In this document: positions 1 through 8,536 of the stretch, in pieces
Layout of the letters: each line of letters begins with the position of its first letter
How positions within the stretch are numbered: position 1 is the stretch's first letter
From: Paracoccus maritimus
GTDB lineage: Bacteria; Pseudomonadota; Alphaproteobacteria; Rhodobacterales; Rhodobacteraceae
Assembly: GCF_025195095.1 (NCBI RefSeq)
Contig: NZ_JANAVZ010000005.1
Span: 62,001-126,000 of the forward strand
DNA length: 64,000 bases
Reading direction: 5' to 3'
The notes under the pieces: model-generated
Seen by the model: the letters and a program-made list of their open reading frames with translations, nothing else
What the model was told of the DNA's origin: nothing
The model's database searches: none
Translations under genes and position numbers: made by a program

Positions 1-306
1 ACTGGCCAGGATCAACCCGTCCAGCGAGCCAGCCCCAAGCTGATTGATCGCAGCGTTCTGGTCACCGCCGAACAGGACCCCGTCGGGAAACACCTCTACT
101 GTGACTTCTCCGTCGGTCTTTTCTTCCACAAGTTCGCTAAACCGCGTGGCGGCACGTCCGACCGAGCTACCGATCGGGTCCGGCACGGCGAGACGCAACG
201 AAGTCTGGGCAAGTGCAGCGCCCGGCAGTCCCGACAATGCGGTGCCGATCAGGGCGAGCGTGGCAAGGCTGCGGGTCATCGCCCGGCGTGTCATGATGAA
301 TTGCAT
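1..306 (-). CDS. TRAP transporter periplasmic solute-binding protein (DctP family), N-terminal part
   Basis: This is the first 102 codons of a gene that runs off the left edge. The start is an ATG at 306 with a strong Shine-Dalgarno (AGGGAGGAAACGAA) directly before it. The first 32 or so residues form a signal peptide (ATRSLATLAL-type hydrophobic core is preceded by two Arg pairs and ends in an AxA-type site, GAALAQ). The mature start (TSLRLAVPDPIGSSVGRAA, then FSELVEEKT and VEVFPDG) is the usual opening of DctP proteins. These bind an organic acid in the periplasm and deliver it to a DctQM permease. The gene lies 46 bases after the dehydrogenase at 353-1228 on the same strand and is probably the fourth gene of that operon. 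Permease genes would be expected beyond the left edge. The substrate cannot be told. Confidence 0.85.
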   Translation of the reverse strand, partial: MQFIMTRRAMTRSLATLALIGTALSGLPGAALAQTSLRLAVPDPIGSSVGRAATRFSELVEEKTDGEVTVEVFPDGVLFGGDQNAAINQLGAGSLDGLILAS

Positions 307-352
307 TTCGTTTCCTCCCTTGGTTATTCGATGGCGCGTGGCGCCGGTTGAT

Positions 353-1228
353 TCAGGTCTCAAGTCCGTTTCTGCGCCGCATTTCGATGAGCAGTGCCGA
401 ATGGTCCAAATCTCCGCCGCCATGGGCGATGAGATCGCTGAACAGCTGGTCCGCGAGGTTCAGCATCGGCAGTTCCAAGCCAAGGCCGTGGGCGACGTCG
501 CGGGCGGCACTTGTATCCTTCAGTTGATACCTCGCCGGCCCGCCCGGCTGAAAATCGCGCGAGATCATCCTCTGACCGTGCAGTTCCAGGATCCGCGAGG
601 CCGCGAAGCCGCCCATCAGGGCATCGCGGACGCGGGCGGGATCGGCGCCGCCGGCCTCGGCCAGCAGGATCGCCTCGGCGACGGTTGCGATGGTGGACGC
701 GACCGTGATCTGGTTGATCAGCTTCGTCAGTGCGCCTGTGCCCGCCGGGCCGATATGGACAACCCGGCCCATCGGCGACAGCAGCGGCCGCGCGGCCTGA
801 ACATCGGTCGTTGCGCCGCCCGCCATGATCGACAATGATCCGGCCTTGGCAGCAGGTGTTCCCCCAGACACAGGCGCGTCGATCCAGCGCAGGCCCATCT
901 GTTTTGCCTGCTCGGCCAGCTCCAGTGCTTCGGGGTGGCTGATCGAGGACATGACGATCAGCAGCGCACCGGAGGCCAGGCGGGCGGCCACTCCATCGTC
1001 AAGCAGGACCTGACGACATGCCGGTCCATCGGACAGCATGACGATACAAACCGAAGCATCTTCGGCGGCCTCGACTGCGCTGTCGGTGACCTCGACGCCA
1101 TGGCCGATTGCATCAGCCTTGGATCGGCTGCGGTTCCAGGCCCGGATCTGGACACCCGATATGGCAAGGTTGCGGCACATCGGGGCTCCCATCAGGCCCG
1201 TGCCCAGGAATGCAACGGTTTCGGTCAT
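353..1228 (-). CDS. NAD(P)-dependent beta-hydroxyacid dehydrogenase, GarR / tartronate-semialdehyde-reductase-like
   Basis: The protein has 291 residues, normal for the 3-hydroxyisobutyrate dehydrogenase / tartronate semialdehyde reductase family. The start at 1228 was chosen because its ATGA overlaps the stop of the gene upstream; a longer frame to 1270 exists but adds no family sequence. It opens with a Rossmann motif (GTGLMGAPM, about residues 8-16). It carries the family signature DAPVSGGTPAAKAGSLSIM in the middle and then the catalytic Lys region TKLINQ. These enzymes oxidise or reduce a beta-hydroxyacid such as D-glycerate/tartronate semialdehyde. With a TRAP binding protein and two other enzymes in one operon it probably handles a sugar-acid breakdown product. 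The exact substrate is inferred only from family. Confidence 0.85.
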   Translation of the reverse strand: MTETVAFLGTGLMGAPMCRNLAISGVQIRAWNRSRSKADAIGHGVEVTDSAVEAAEDASVCIVMLSDGPACRQVLLDDGVAARLASGALLIVMSSISHPEALELAEQAKQMGLRWIDAPVSGGTPAAKAGSLSIMAGGATTDVQAARPLLSPMGRVVHIGPAGTGALTKLINQITVASTIATVAEAILLAEAGGADPARVRDALMGGFAASRILELHGQRMISRDFQPGGPARYQLKDTSAARDVAHGLGLELPMLNLADQLFSDLIAHGGGDLDHSALLIEMRRRNGLET

Positions 1229-1518
1229 GGCGACACGCGCTCGAAGAACTGGACCGGACCTTCCTGGCAAAGGTGCAAAGCCCGGCGAAACGCGTCCAGA
1301 TGCGGGGTTTGCAGATGCAGATCGAAGGCCGCGCGATCGGTATAAACCTCATAGAAGATCACACGAGCAGGCTGCGAGGTCCGGTCGACCGAAATATCGA
1401 ATTGCAGACATCCCTCTTCGGTGGCCAGTGACGCAGATGCGTCGTCGCGTGCGGCCGACAGGAATGCATCCAGGTTCGCCTCGTCCACCTGAAAGCTTGG
1501 CAGGACAACAAAGCTCAT
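1225..1518 (-). CDS. ABM-fold small protein (putative quinol monooxygenase type)
   Basis: A 97-residue protein of the antibiotic-biosynthesis-monooxygenase (ABM, YgiN-like) fold. It shows the usual pattern of an N-terminal beta strand (VVLPSFQVDE), a helix, the EEGCLQFDI turn, then VIFYEVYTD and a C-terminal HLDAFRRAL helix. Members dimerise into a barrel. Some are cofactor-free monooxygenases, others bind metabolites or are mutarotase-like. The gene overlaps both neighbours by 4 bases (1225-1228 and 1515-1518), so it is translated as part of the catabolic operon. That coupling suggests a housekeeping role for this pathway rather than antibiotic synthesis, but no specific reaction can be assigned. 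Confidence 0.75.
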   Translation of the reverse strand: MSFVVLPSFQVDEANLDAFLSAARDDASASLATEEGCLQFDISVDRTSQPARVIFYEVYTDRAAFDLHLQTPHLDAFRRALHLCQEGPVQFFERVSP

Positions 1519-2873
1519 GCCGCGCGTTCCTGACCCGGCGCCATTTTTTCCGTCTGCTCTTGCCTTACGGCGACAACATCCAGGTCATCGACCAGATCGA
1601 CGTCATCGAAGGTCACGATCTGATCGCGCGGCACATCCCGCTTCAGCCTGACCTTGTGCGCCAGGCCGATCGGCAAGGCATTGATCCGCGTGGACAGAGT
1701 CGCGGGTACAGCCTTCGCCCAGGTGGCAAAGCCGCCCTCGCCATCCAGCCAGTCACCCGCCTTCAGGTCGCTCTTGGCGGTCGCGACTGCGTCACCACGG
1801 AACTCGACCGCGGTGCCGGTCGGTTCACCGCGCAAGCATGCCGACAGGACCGAGACCGAAGTCTCAAGTCCGATCAAGTGGAACGGCCGCCACATCGAGG
1901 CATACCAGCCGGAATCGTCCGTGAGCAGGCCATACTGGTCAAAGCACTGCCGCGTGTATTCGTCGGGTGCGCGGAAGGTCACGAACATGCCATACTGGAT
2001 ATTGTTCATCACCACGCGGCCATCCGGCTCGCGGCTGGCCGCGATGTCGGTCAGACCCGCACGGGGCAACCGGCCGCCATCGGCCTCGGGCTTGAACACC
2101 TGCGCCAGATCCTGAAGCCCCGACGGATAGAAGGCCAGACCGTCATCGGGGCAGTCGAGCCCGGTTCCGTTGGCGACTGCCGCCATTTCAATGGCGGCCT
2201 TGGTGCCGTCCGTGAAAGAATTATACATCTTGGGATTGAAATCGCCCTTGGCGACAAACTCATCGGACCAGCCGAAGAAGCCCCAGACCGTGTCGGGCGT
2301 CGAATAGCGGTATGGCGGGCGGAAGTTCATGCCCTTGCCAGCCGAGACCAGCTCGAACCCCGACGACCTGACCCAGTCCACCAATTCGCAGCAGAACGCG
2401 GGTTGGTCGCCATAGGCCATCGAATAGACAACGCCTTTGTCCCGCGCTCTTTGCGCCAGAAGCGGCCCGCACATGACATCGGCTTCAACATTCACCATCA
2501 CGATGTGCTTCGCGGCATCGATTGCCATCACCGCGTGGCGGACCCCGGCCAGCGGGTGCCCAGTCGCCTCGATGATGCAATCGATCCCGTCGAATGCGCA
2601 CAAGGCAGCGGCGTCATCAGTGACGAATGTGCGGCCGCTGTCCATGGCGTCGCCAAACGACGTCGCAGCATATTGTGCCTCATCCCAGCCGGTCCGCGCC
2701 AGCGAGGCGCGCACCTTGGCGACATCCAGGTCAGCGACCGCGACGACGTGATATCCGGGGATCTTGCGCGCCTGCGCCAGAACCATCGAGCCGAACTTGC
2801 CGGCGCCAATCAAACCCACACGGATCGGTCGTCCGGCGGCATTTCGGGCGGCAAGCATGGATGACAGTGACAT
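1515..2873 (-). CDS. Homoserine-dehydrogenase-like oxidoreductase with C-terminal SAF domain
   Basis: A 452-residue protein. The N-terminus is a Rossmann domain (VGLIGAGKFGSMV, about residues 19-31; ATGHP in the next strand-loop), as in homoserine dehydrogenase NAD-binding domains. The middle part is a catalytic domain with the segments AYGDQPAFCCELVDW and GMNFRPPYRY. The last 100 or so residues (from about GTAVEFRGDAVATAKSDLKA) read as a SAF domain, the small fold also found in sialate synthases and FlgA. ATG at 2873 follows AAGGAAAG. It is first in the operon, and its stop overlaps the ABM gene. Family members sit in sugar-acid or polyol catabolic clusters. The reaction here is unknown, and the TRAP/GarR context supports carbohydrate-acid breakdown. 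Confidence 0.7.
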   Translation of the reverse strand: MSLSSMLAARNAAGRPIRVGLIGAGKFGSMVLAQARKIPGYHVVAVADLDVAKVRASLARTGWDEAQYAATSFGDAMDSGRTFVTDDAAALCAFDGIDCIIEATGHPLAGVRHAVMAIDAAKHIVMVNVEADVMCGPLLAQRARDKGVVYSMAYGDQPAFCCELVDWVRSSGFELVSAGKGMNFRPPYRYSTPDTVWGFFGWSDEFVAKGDFNPKMYNSFTDGTKAAIEMAAVANGTGLDCPDDGLAFYPSGLQDLAQVFKPEADGGRLPRAGLTDIAASREPDGRVVMNNIQYGMFVTFRAPDEYTRQCFDQYGLLTDDSGWYASMWRPFHLIGLETSVSVLSACLRGEPTGTAVEFRGDAVATAKSDLKAGDWLDGEGGFATWAKAVPATLSTRINALPIGLAHKVRLKRDVPRDQIVTFDDVDLVDDLDVVAVRQEQTEKMAPGQERAA

Positions 2874-3061
2874 CTAATTCTTTCCTTGGCTGGCGGCGCC
2901 GTAGCGCGAATACCGGTGCAAGGGAGAGAGCTCAGGCAACCTCGGAGGCAACTGCCAAGGGCAGTCGCGATAAATTCTCCGATGATCGATGGTCTCCCCC
3001 CGTCGATTGCACCAAGTATTACCCGACGCACATCGCAAAGAAAAATTACTCTTTCTTTTTT

Positions 3062-3976
3062 TCAGTTTAGAAAATCTATGCTATTGATGGGACTTTCCGC
3101 AGCCCAACTTTGCGCCTCTTCGCGAAGCCACTCGATCAACCGCATAAGGCGTTGCCGCCTCAAGTTCGACCTGGGGCAGACCAGCCATTGGGTCGCAACC
3201 TGCAACAGCGGGGTGCGTCCGACTGGCACGACCAGTCGCCCGGATCGCAACTCGGCCTCGATCATCAACTCGCTCTCTAGCGCGACGCCATACCCCAGAA
3301 CAGCCGCATCGATCGCCATGTGGGATCGGTCAAATGACAGACGGGCATCCGGTGTGGGATCAAGTCCCTGGGCTTCGATCCGGGAACTCCATTGTATCTG
3401 TGCCTTGGCCGAGCGGATCCGGGGTAGTTCCAGAACCTGTTGCGGAGAAAGGGAGCCCGCAGCGGCCACCATCGGAGCGCAGACAGGAACAAAACGCTCG
3501 GGCGTCAGAGGCTCCGTGTAAAGCCCTGGCCACCCCCCCAGCCCGTGCCGGATCTCCAGGTCGACATTATCACGGGTGAAATCGACCGGTTCATTGCTGC
3601 CATCGATCCGCAGCTTGGCATCGGGCACGCGCTCCATGAAGCGGCCAAGCCGCGGCAGCAGCCATTTGGACGACACGGTCGGCGTGGCGCGGATGACCAA
3701 GGTCGTATGATGCTGCTTGCCCCGCATCATGTCGGTCGCCCGGATCACGCCATCGACCTTGTCGGAGATCAACTCGAAATAGCGCTCGCCCGTTTCAGTC
3801 AGGGAAATGCTGCGGCCCTTGCGCGTGATGAGTGCCGCTCCGATCTGTTCTTCAAGAGCCTTGATCTGCTGACTGACGGCCGAGGGCGTCACGTTCAGTT
3901 CCGCAGCCGCCTGCGCGATCGAATTCAGACGGGCTACGTAATGAAAGACGACTATAGCGCGGAAAGGTGGCACCAC
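3062..3976 (-). CDS. LysR-family transcriptional regulator, GcvA-like
   Basis: A 304-residue LysR protein. The N-terminal winged helix-turn-helix (residues about 5-62) has the usual ARLNSIAQAAAELNVTPSAVSQQIKALE pattern, split here as ARLNSIAQAAAELN and VTPSAVSQQIK. The effector domain carries EPVDFTRDNVDLEIRHG and GGWPGL, typical of the GcvA subgroup. GTG at 3976 is preceded by GGCGGAG with good spacing. It lies on the same strand and 188 bases upstream of the catabolic operon starting at 2873, so it is the likely regulator of that operon. An A/T-rich inverted repeat just after its stop (about 3041-3060) may end its transcript. The inducer is unknown. Confidence 0.85.
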   Translation of the reverse strand: MVPPFRAIVVFHYVARLNSIAQAAAELNVTPSAVSQQIKALEEQIGAALITRKGRSISLTETGERYFELISDKVDGVIRATDMMRGKQHHTTLVIRATPTVSSKWLLPRLGRFMERVPDAKLRIDGSNEPVDFTRDNVDLEIRHGLGGWPGLYTEPLTPERFVPVCAPMVAAAGSLSPQQVLELPRIRSAKAQIQWSSRIEAQGLDPTPDARLSFDRSHMAIDAAVLGYGVALESELMIEAELRSGRLVVPVGRTPLLQVATQWLVCPRSNLRRQRLMRLIEWLREEAQSWAAESPINSIDFLN

Positions 3977-4139
3977 ATCAACTCCGCCTTTGTTGGGGAC
4001 CCTTCAATCACATGCCGAGCCATGAAAGTCGACTCGACCCGAACTCGTATCGCCTCTTCGATCAACGCTGCAGGCGAAGACACGATGAAAACAAGGCGGA
4101 GTGGCGGCAGAAGTAGTAGGATCCGGATATGCCGCCTGT

Positions 4140-4457
4140 CTAGTTGCTACCCGGATGCCTCGCAGAAGTGGCGTTTTTCTGTTTCATTTCATCACCGTCT
4201 GCATGGGCGTGCTCTGACAAGTTATCATCCTCAATCTCGAGCAAAGGCCCTCGCGCGATCAGCCATAGTCCGCCCGCCAGGAGGGTCGGTCCAATCAAAA
4301 GGTAAATGGCGACGAGCCAGGATAGTGCCCATCCATCCGCCTCGAACCGATAGAGACCTGCTGCGATAAAGACGACTCCCATTGCCAGCATAAGCCGGTG
4401 GTTCGCCTTCCACCTTTCGATGCGGATCTGACGAATGTCGGGCACAAGTTTAGTCAT
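4140..4457 (-). CDS. Small two-helix membrane protein, function unknown
   Basis: A 105-residue protein that I do not recognise. It has a charged N-terminus (RQIRIERWKANHR) and two hydrophobic segments (about residues 22-37, LMLAMGVVFIAAGLYR, and 45-68, SWLVAIYLLIGPTLLAGG). A polar tail rich in Asp, Glu and His ends with KQKNATSARHPGSN. ATG at 4457 follows AGAAGG at 9 bases. It is transcribed alone, between the LysR gene and the hsdM remnant. It could mark the chromosomal side of the mobile region. Nothing indicates a function beyond membrane location. Confidence 0.55.
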   Translation of the reverse strand: MTKLVPDIRQIRIERWKANHRLMLAMGVVFIAAGLYRFEADGWALSWLVAIYLLIGPTLLAGGLWLIARGPLLEIEDDNLSEHAHADGDEMKQKNATSARHPGSN

Positions 4458-4667
4458 GTTTCATTACCTTCTGTTTCTTGGCACATTCATCTTGAACCGA
4501 TACCGAGGCCTTGTCTTGCGGGAAGAAGACCAACTGCTGCCTTCCCAGCGACTTTGAACCGTCACTGGAACCGGCGACTCGGAGAATTGATCCCTAGCTG
4601 GTTCTGGACGATAACACCTGGAACAAATCAACCGGCTGGCGAACCAACGCCAGGCAGAGGACGGCAG

Positions 4668-6187
4668 ATGACGATCGAAAAGACGCTCTTTGCGGCGGCG
4701 GACAAGATGCGCGGGTCCATGGATCCGGGCGAATACAAGCATGTGGCCCTCGGCCTGCTGTTCCTCCGCTACATCGGCACCGCCTTTCAGAGGAAATATG
4801 ACGAACTGCTCCCCGAGGGCGGGGAGGTCGCCGAGGACGTCGACGAATACCTCGCCGACGGCATCTTCTGGGTGCCCGAGGCGGCGCGCTGGAGCATTCT
4901 GGCCGCGAACGCAAAGGACAAGGGCATCGGGGTCAAGGTCGACAACGCCATGCGCGCGATCGAGGCCGACAACGAGCAACTCAAGGGTGCGCTCCCTAAG
5001 GTCTTCGGGCGCGAGTCGCTGGACCCGGCCATCGTGACCGGCCTGATCGACCTCTTCTCGAACATCGAGTTCGACGGCACGCCGCGGGACTTCGACCTGA
5101 TCGGTCGCATCTACGAGTATTTCATCTCCGAGTTCGCCAGCAACGAGGGCAAGCGCGGCGGCGACTTCCACACTCCGAAGCCGGTCGTCGAGCTCATGGT
5201 CCAGATGATCGAGCCCGCGCGCGGCCGCTTGTATGAGCCGTGCCACGGGTCGGGCTCCTTCATGGTTCAGTCCGAGAATTTCCTCAATGCGCACAAGTAT
5301 CGCCGGGCCGACCTCGCCATCTACGGGCAGGAGCGGAACCATACCACCTACGGCCTCGCCCGGATGAACCTCGCCATTCGTGGGATCGTGGCGAACCTGC
5401 AGTGGAACGCCGAGGGCACGCTCCTTCGGGACGCCTTCCCGGACGAGAAGTTCGACTATGTCATGGCCAATCCGCCGTTCAACATCTCGGACTGGTCCGG
5501 CGACATCCTGGCAGAGGACCGGCGCTGGAAATTCGGAACGCCCCCGGTAGGCAATGCCAACTTCGCCTGGATGCAGCACATCTACGACAAGCTGGGCAGC
5601 ACCGGGATCGCTGGCGTGGTCATGGCCAACGGTTCCATGTCGTCCATGTCGAGCGGAGAGGGTGACATCCGCCGCGCCATGGTCGAGGCCGAGGCAGTGG
5701 ACGCCATGATTGCCCTGCCGGGGCAGCTCTTCTACGGCACCCAGATCCCGGCCTGCATCTGGATCCTGGCGAAGGACAAGTCGAACGGCGTGGCCAAGGA
5801 TGCCAAGCTGCGCGACCGGCGCGGTGAGGTGTTGTTCATCGACACCCGCAAGATGGGCGCGCTGGTGCCGGGATCGCGCAAGCAGAAGGAGCGTCGCGGG
5901 AGGAAATCACGCGGATCGCCACCGCCTACCACGCCTGGCGTGGAGAGCCGGACGCGGGCGCCTATGCCGACGAGCCGGGCTTCTGCAAGGCGGCCTCCAT
6001 GGAAGAGGTCGCAAAGCATAACTACGTCCTGACCCCGGGGCGCTACGTTGGCGCTGGCGCAGCCGAGGAGGACGGCGAGCCCTTCGAGGAGAAATTCGAC
6101 CGCCTGACGGCGGAGCTCAGGGCGCAGTTCGTCGAGGAGCGGCGGCTGGAGAAAGAAATCGAAGCCCGGCTGGAGGCCCTGGAATGA
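4668..6187 (+). pseudogene. hsdM: Type I restriction-modification DNA methyltransferase subunit HsdM, frameshifted
   Basis: The gene reads as HsdM: an N-terminal helical domain (start MTIEKTLFAAADKMRG, ATG at 4668 with GAGG before it) and an N6-adenine methylase domain. The SAM motif is YEPCHGSGSFMVQ and the catalytic motif is NPPF (VMANPPFNISDW). After FIDTRKMGALVPGSRKQKE the frame is lost. The expected C-terminus (SREEITRIATAYHAWRG, then EEVAKHNYVLTPGRYVG) continues in another frame to 6187. The break is one missing base near 5892-5893, where an expected CTG reads CG. The intact length would be about 505 residues. The stop overlaps hsdS by ATGA. No hsdR lies nearby, so the system looks dead, although a sequencing error at the break is possible. 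Confidence 0.85.
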
Positions 6188-6576
6188 TTGAAGAACGGCA
6201 CCAGACCACGATCGGTGACGTTCTTAAGGAGTTCGGCGGTGAGGTGAAAACCGGGCCGTTCGGCACCGCACTGAAGGCTTCCGAATATTCGGCCTCCGGC
6301 GTTCCAGTTATTTCAGTCGGTGAGATCGGGCATGGCATGATTCACCTCCACGATCGGACGCCGTTTGTAGATGAAGCTGTTACGAACCGGATCCCGGAAT
6401 ATGTGCTGCGGGAGGGCGATATTGTATTCGCCCGCAAAGGCAGTGTTGATCGAACCGCTCTTATCGGCAAACGGGAAGCCGGCTGGTTCCTTGGTTCCGA
6501 CGGCATCCGCCTGAGGCTCCCCAGCACGGTATCCCGAGCTTGGCCCGCGCACTGGAAACGGACCCGGCCTATCTGA
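6184..6576 (+). pseudogene. hsdS: Type I restriction specificity subunit HsdS, N-terminal fragment
   Basis: About 110 residues of an HsdS target-recognition domain. It has the family features GDVLKEFGGEVKTGPFGTAL, VPVISVGEIGHG, VTNRIPEYVLREGDIVFARKG and FLGSDGIRLRL. A full HsdS would have about 400 residues with two such domains, so three quarters is missing. After LRLPS, near 6522, the sequence changes into the 3' part of an unrelated regulator gene in another frame, so the final 20 or so residues are not HsdS. The start ATG at 6184 overlaps the hsdM stop. The deletion leaves no second recognition domain. Confidence 0.8.
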
Positions 6577-6761
6577 TGCGCTTGGCACTCGAGCAGGCTG
6601 TCGGAAAGACGGCCTCGGTTGCCGTGCTCGAGACCTTCGGGACGACGACGACCGTGAACGAGCGCGCCTGGCTGGATGAAATCCGCGACGCATCCGGCAA
6701 CACCGATCCAAAATTGACGGCCCGCTCACGGATTGCGCTGCGTGCGATCTTCGGCCGGTGA
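6513..6761 (+). pseudogene. C-terminal fragment of a small XRE-type (helix-turn-helix) regulator
   Basis: The frame beginning near 6522 reads HGIPSLARALETDPAYLMRL, then ALEQAVGKTASVAV, TTTTVNERAWLDEIRD and ASGNTDPKLTARSRIALRAI before a stop at 6761. The pattern PSLARALETDPAYLMRLALEQ (shown here in parts) is the last helix of the HTH domain and the tail of short XRE-type regulators common on plasmids and islands. The start and DNA-binding helices are missing because the hsdS fragment is fused directly upstream. It has no start of its own apart from a TTG at 6540 and is treated as a deletion scar. Confidence 0.6.
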
Positions 6762-7045
6762 CGACTGGCGAACCTATCGGCTCGCCTCCCTCCAACAGGG
6801 GGCGTGCCGGTCAGACCGCTCACTGCAAGGTCCGGATCAAATTCGACTGCGTCACCTTGGTCGAAGCGAGAGCACGCGCAGATCCTGCGCACCTCGAATG
6901 GTGGTCTCCGAGATCAGCCTGAAGATGGGATCCCTGGAGCTTCGCCCATTCCCCATCGGCACCGAAGGATTTGTAGGATCGGGCGTCCCGAAAAAAGTGC
7001 TCTTACCCATGAGACGATCTACCTGACCGCCACTAAAATTGTAGT
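6762..7045 (+). other. Short region without a recognisable gene
   Basis: This 284-bp stretch lies between the regulator fragment and the small gene at 7046. It has only short open frames, with no recognisable domain and no clear ribosome-binding site. It is probably further debris of the mobile region. Confidence 0.4.
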
Positions 7046-7249
7046 ATGATGAAAGATGCGGTTCCAACACAGATCAACAAGGAGCGCCTGAAGTGCGCCC
7101 ACCGCAAAGTTGCGGCGATGGTTGCTGTGGATTCGGCATTTGTGCCCATCTTTCTGCGCTTGGAGCAAGAAATCGCAGCCATGGAGGCGCGTGACGATGT
7201 GATCGAGCGCGCCCGTCGCGTTGTCGCCGATCAGAAGGCTACTGCCTGA
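7046..7249 (+). CDS. Small helical protein of unknown function beside the integrase
   Basis: A 67-residue protein that seems all-helical: KERLKCAHRKVAAMVAV, then FVPIFLRLEQEIAAMEARDD and VIERARRVVADQ. The FxPIFxRLExE pattern resembles small proteins often seen beside integrases in alphaproteobacterial islands, but no function is known. It converges on the tyrosine recombinase gene and overlaps its 3' end by 19 bases. No good ribosome-binding site precedes ATG at 7046 (a second ATG lies at 7049), so its expression is uncertain. Confidence 0.45.
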   Translation: MMKDAVPTQINKERLKCAHRKVAAMVAVDSAFVPIFLRLEQEIAAMEARDDVIERARRVVADQKATA

Positions 7250-8517
7250 ACCACGCGCTGAAGATGCTCGAGGCTTGCCCCCTTGCCATATCGTTCGCGG
7301 TCGAGCCGATGTCCGAACAGGTCACGTCTGATCCGGTCATCGACACCTGCGGCGAGCATACGGTCTTCGAACGAGCGCCGGAGACCGTAAAGACTGTGAT
7401 CCTTGGTTTCGAGAAGTCCATTCGCCCGCAGGAACTTGTTGACGGTTGCCGATAGACCCGGCTTGTCGCGGTATCGGGGAAACCCAGATGGATGCTGCCG
7501 CATGGCGTTCAGGCTCACACCGCTGAGGGGTATGACACGCTTCGCGTAGGCACTTTTGAGTTGCCTGCCCTCTGCGGCGATGGAGATATGCGGAACGCCT
7601 GCGTCCAGGAAGATATGTCCCGGCCCGAGGTTCGCGATCTCACTCGGTCGAGCACCTGTATTTATCATGGCCAGAAGAACAGCCTTGGCCTCGTCGTTTA
7701 GGCTATCCAGCGCACCGTCGGCCAGAAGCTTCTCCTTGATCCAACTATCCGAGAAAGAGGGACGTTGACGCGCCTCACCTTCCCGAAAGCTCAGTCCATC
7801 GAAAGTCAGGGTGAGGGGAAGTCGCTTCATGCGGACCACGGTCTTCAGGATATCGCCGAGATGGATCAGATCCTTGTTCGCTGAATTTGCACCGACCTCG
7901 CCTGCCTCGATCCGGTCCATCCACCAACTCCGGAAATCCAGCATGTCGTCCGGGGTGATATCAGCGAGAAACTTGTCGCCGACCACGTCGATGAAGTTCT
8001 TCACGGCCTTGATACGCGGGTTCCGCCAGCGCCTGCGTTGATCCTGGGATTTTCCGAGCGCACTTCCACGTGCGAGATCCCAATAAATCTCGAGTGCCCT
8101 GGATATCGAAATGCCCGGTTCATTGACGGCACCAAGCAGCGCGGCGGACTCGCGCAGATCTGGGGTTCTCGTGCGATGATCTTCGCTCACCGACTCAATC
8201 CGTCGCAGCAGCTCATCCAGCGGCAGTTCCGAGACCTTATCCATCGGCGCATATCGGAACCCGCGCATTTCAGCCAGTTCCTGGGCCGCCGAGAAGCGTC
8301 GCTCGGCATCGGCCGAGTCGCCCGCCAATTTCGCCTCCCAGCCTTCGATCATTGCGTCCCACACCGGTCCCGCCTTGCTTTCGGCCAGAGCGCGACTGTC
8401 GGTATTGAGGGCAACCCAGACGAGCTTACGCGACTCTACGCTCGCATAGCGTAGGGGCACCCGCCTCATCAGGGACAGCTTTCCCTTCTTTCCACGAGCA
8501 ACAATGGTCAACCTCAC
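7231..8517 (-). CDS. Tyrosine-family site-specific recombinase (island integrase)
   Basis: A 428-residue integrase. The N-terminal half holds a SAM-like core-binding region (GISISRALEIYWDLARG to about residue 235). The catalytic domain begins near residue 250. It has Arg290 (INTGARPSEIAN), the YGLR box (Arg380 in HSLYGLRRSFEDR), His403 in FGHRLDRERYGKG and the nucleophile Tyr410; a Lys near 321-327 fits the fifth catalytic position. GTG at 8517 follows AGGGG closely, and a TTG six bases later is an alternative. It is 130 bases from the 3' end of a tRNA-Ser gene and points away from it, the usual layout of a tRNA-targeting island. The catalytic set looks intact although the cargo is decayed. 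Confidence 0.88.
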   Translation of the reverse strand: MRLTIVARGKKGKLSLMRRVPLRYASVESRKLVWVALNTDSRALAESKAGPVWDAMIEGWEAKLAGDSADAERRFSAAQELAEMRGFRYAPMDKVSELPLDELLRRIESVSEDHRTRTPDLRESAALLGAVNEPGISISRALEIYWDLARGSALGKSQDQRRRWRNPRIKAVKNFIDVVGDKFLADITPDDMLDFRSWWMDRIEAGEVGANSANKDLIHLGDILKTVVRMKRLPLTLTFDGLSFREGEARQRPSFSDSWIKEKLLADGALDSLNDEAKAVLLAMINTGARPSEIANLGPGHIFLDAGVPHISIAAEGRQLKSAYAKRVIPLSGVSLNAMRQHPSGFPRYRDKPGLSATVNKFLRANGLLETKDHSLYGLRRSFEDRMLAAGVDDRIRRDLFGHRLDRERYGKGASLEHLQRVVQAVAF

Positions 8518-8536
8518 CCCCTAGCAAACGAGGCCT

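Noticed and set aside
1038..2864. Long plus-strand open frame (608 codons) opposite the catabolic genes
   Set aside because: Its translation is Arg/Pro/His-rich without domains, and it lies antisense to a gene with clear Rossmann and SAF motifs. It is a side effect of high G+C.
4458..4667. Left attachment site of the tRNA-Ser island
   Set aside because: I looked for a copy of the tRNA 3' end here and through the left part of the window and found none.
4464..5579. Minus-strand open frame of 371 codons opposite hsdM
   Set aside because: It has no family features and the opposite strand carries clear methyltransferase motifs (NPPF, SAM motif).
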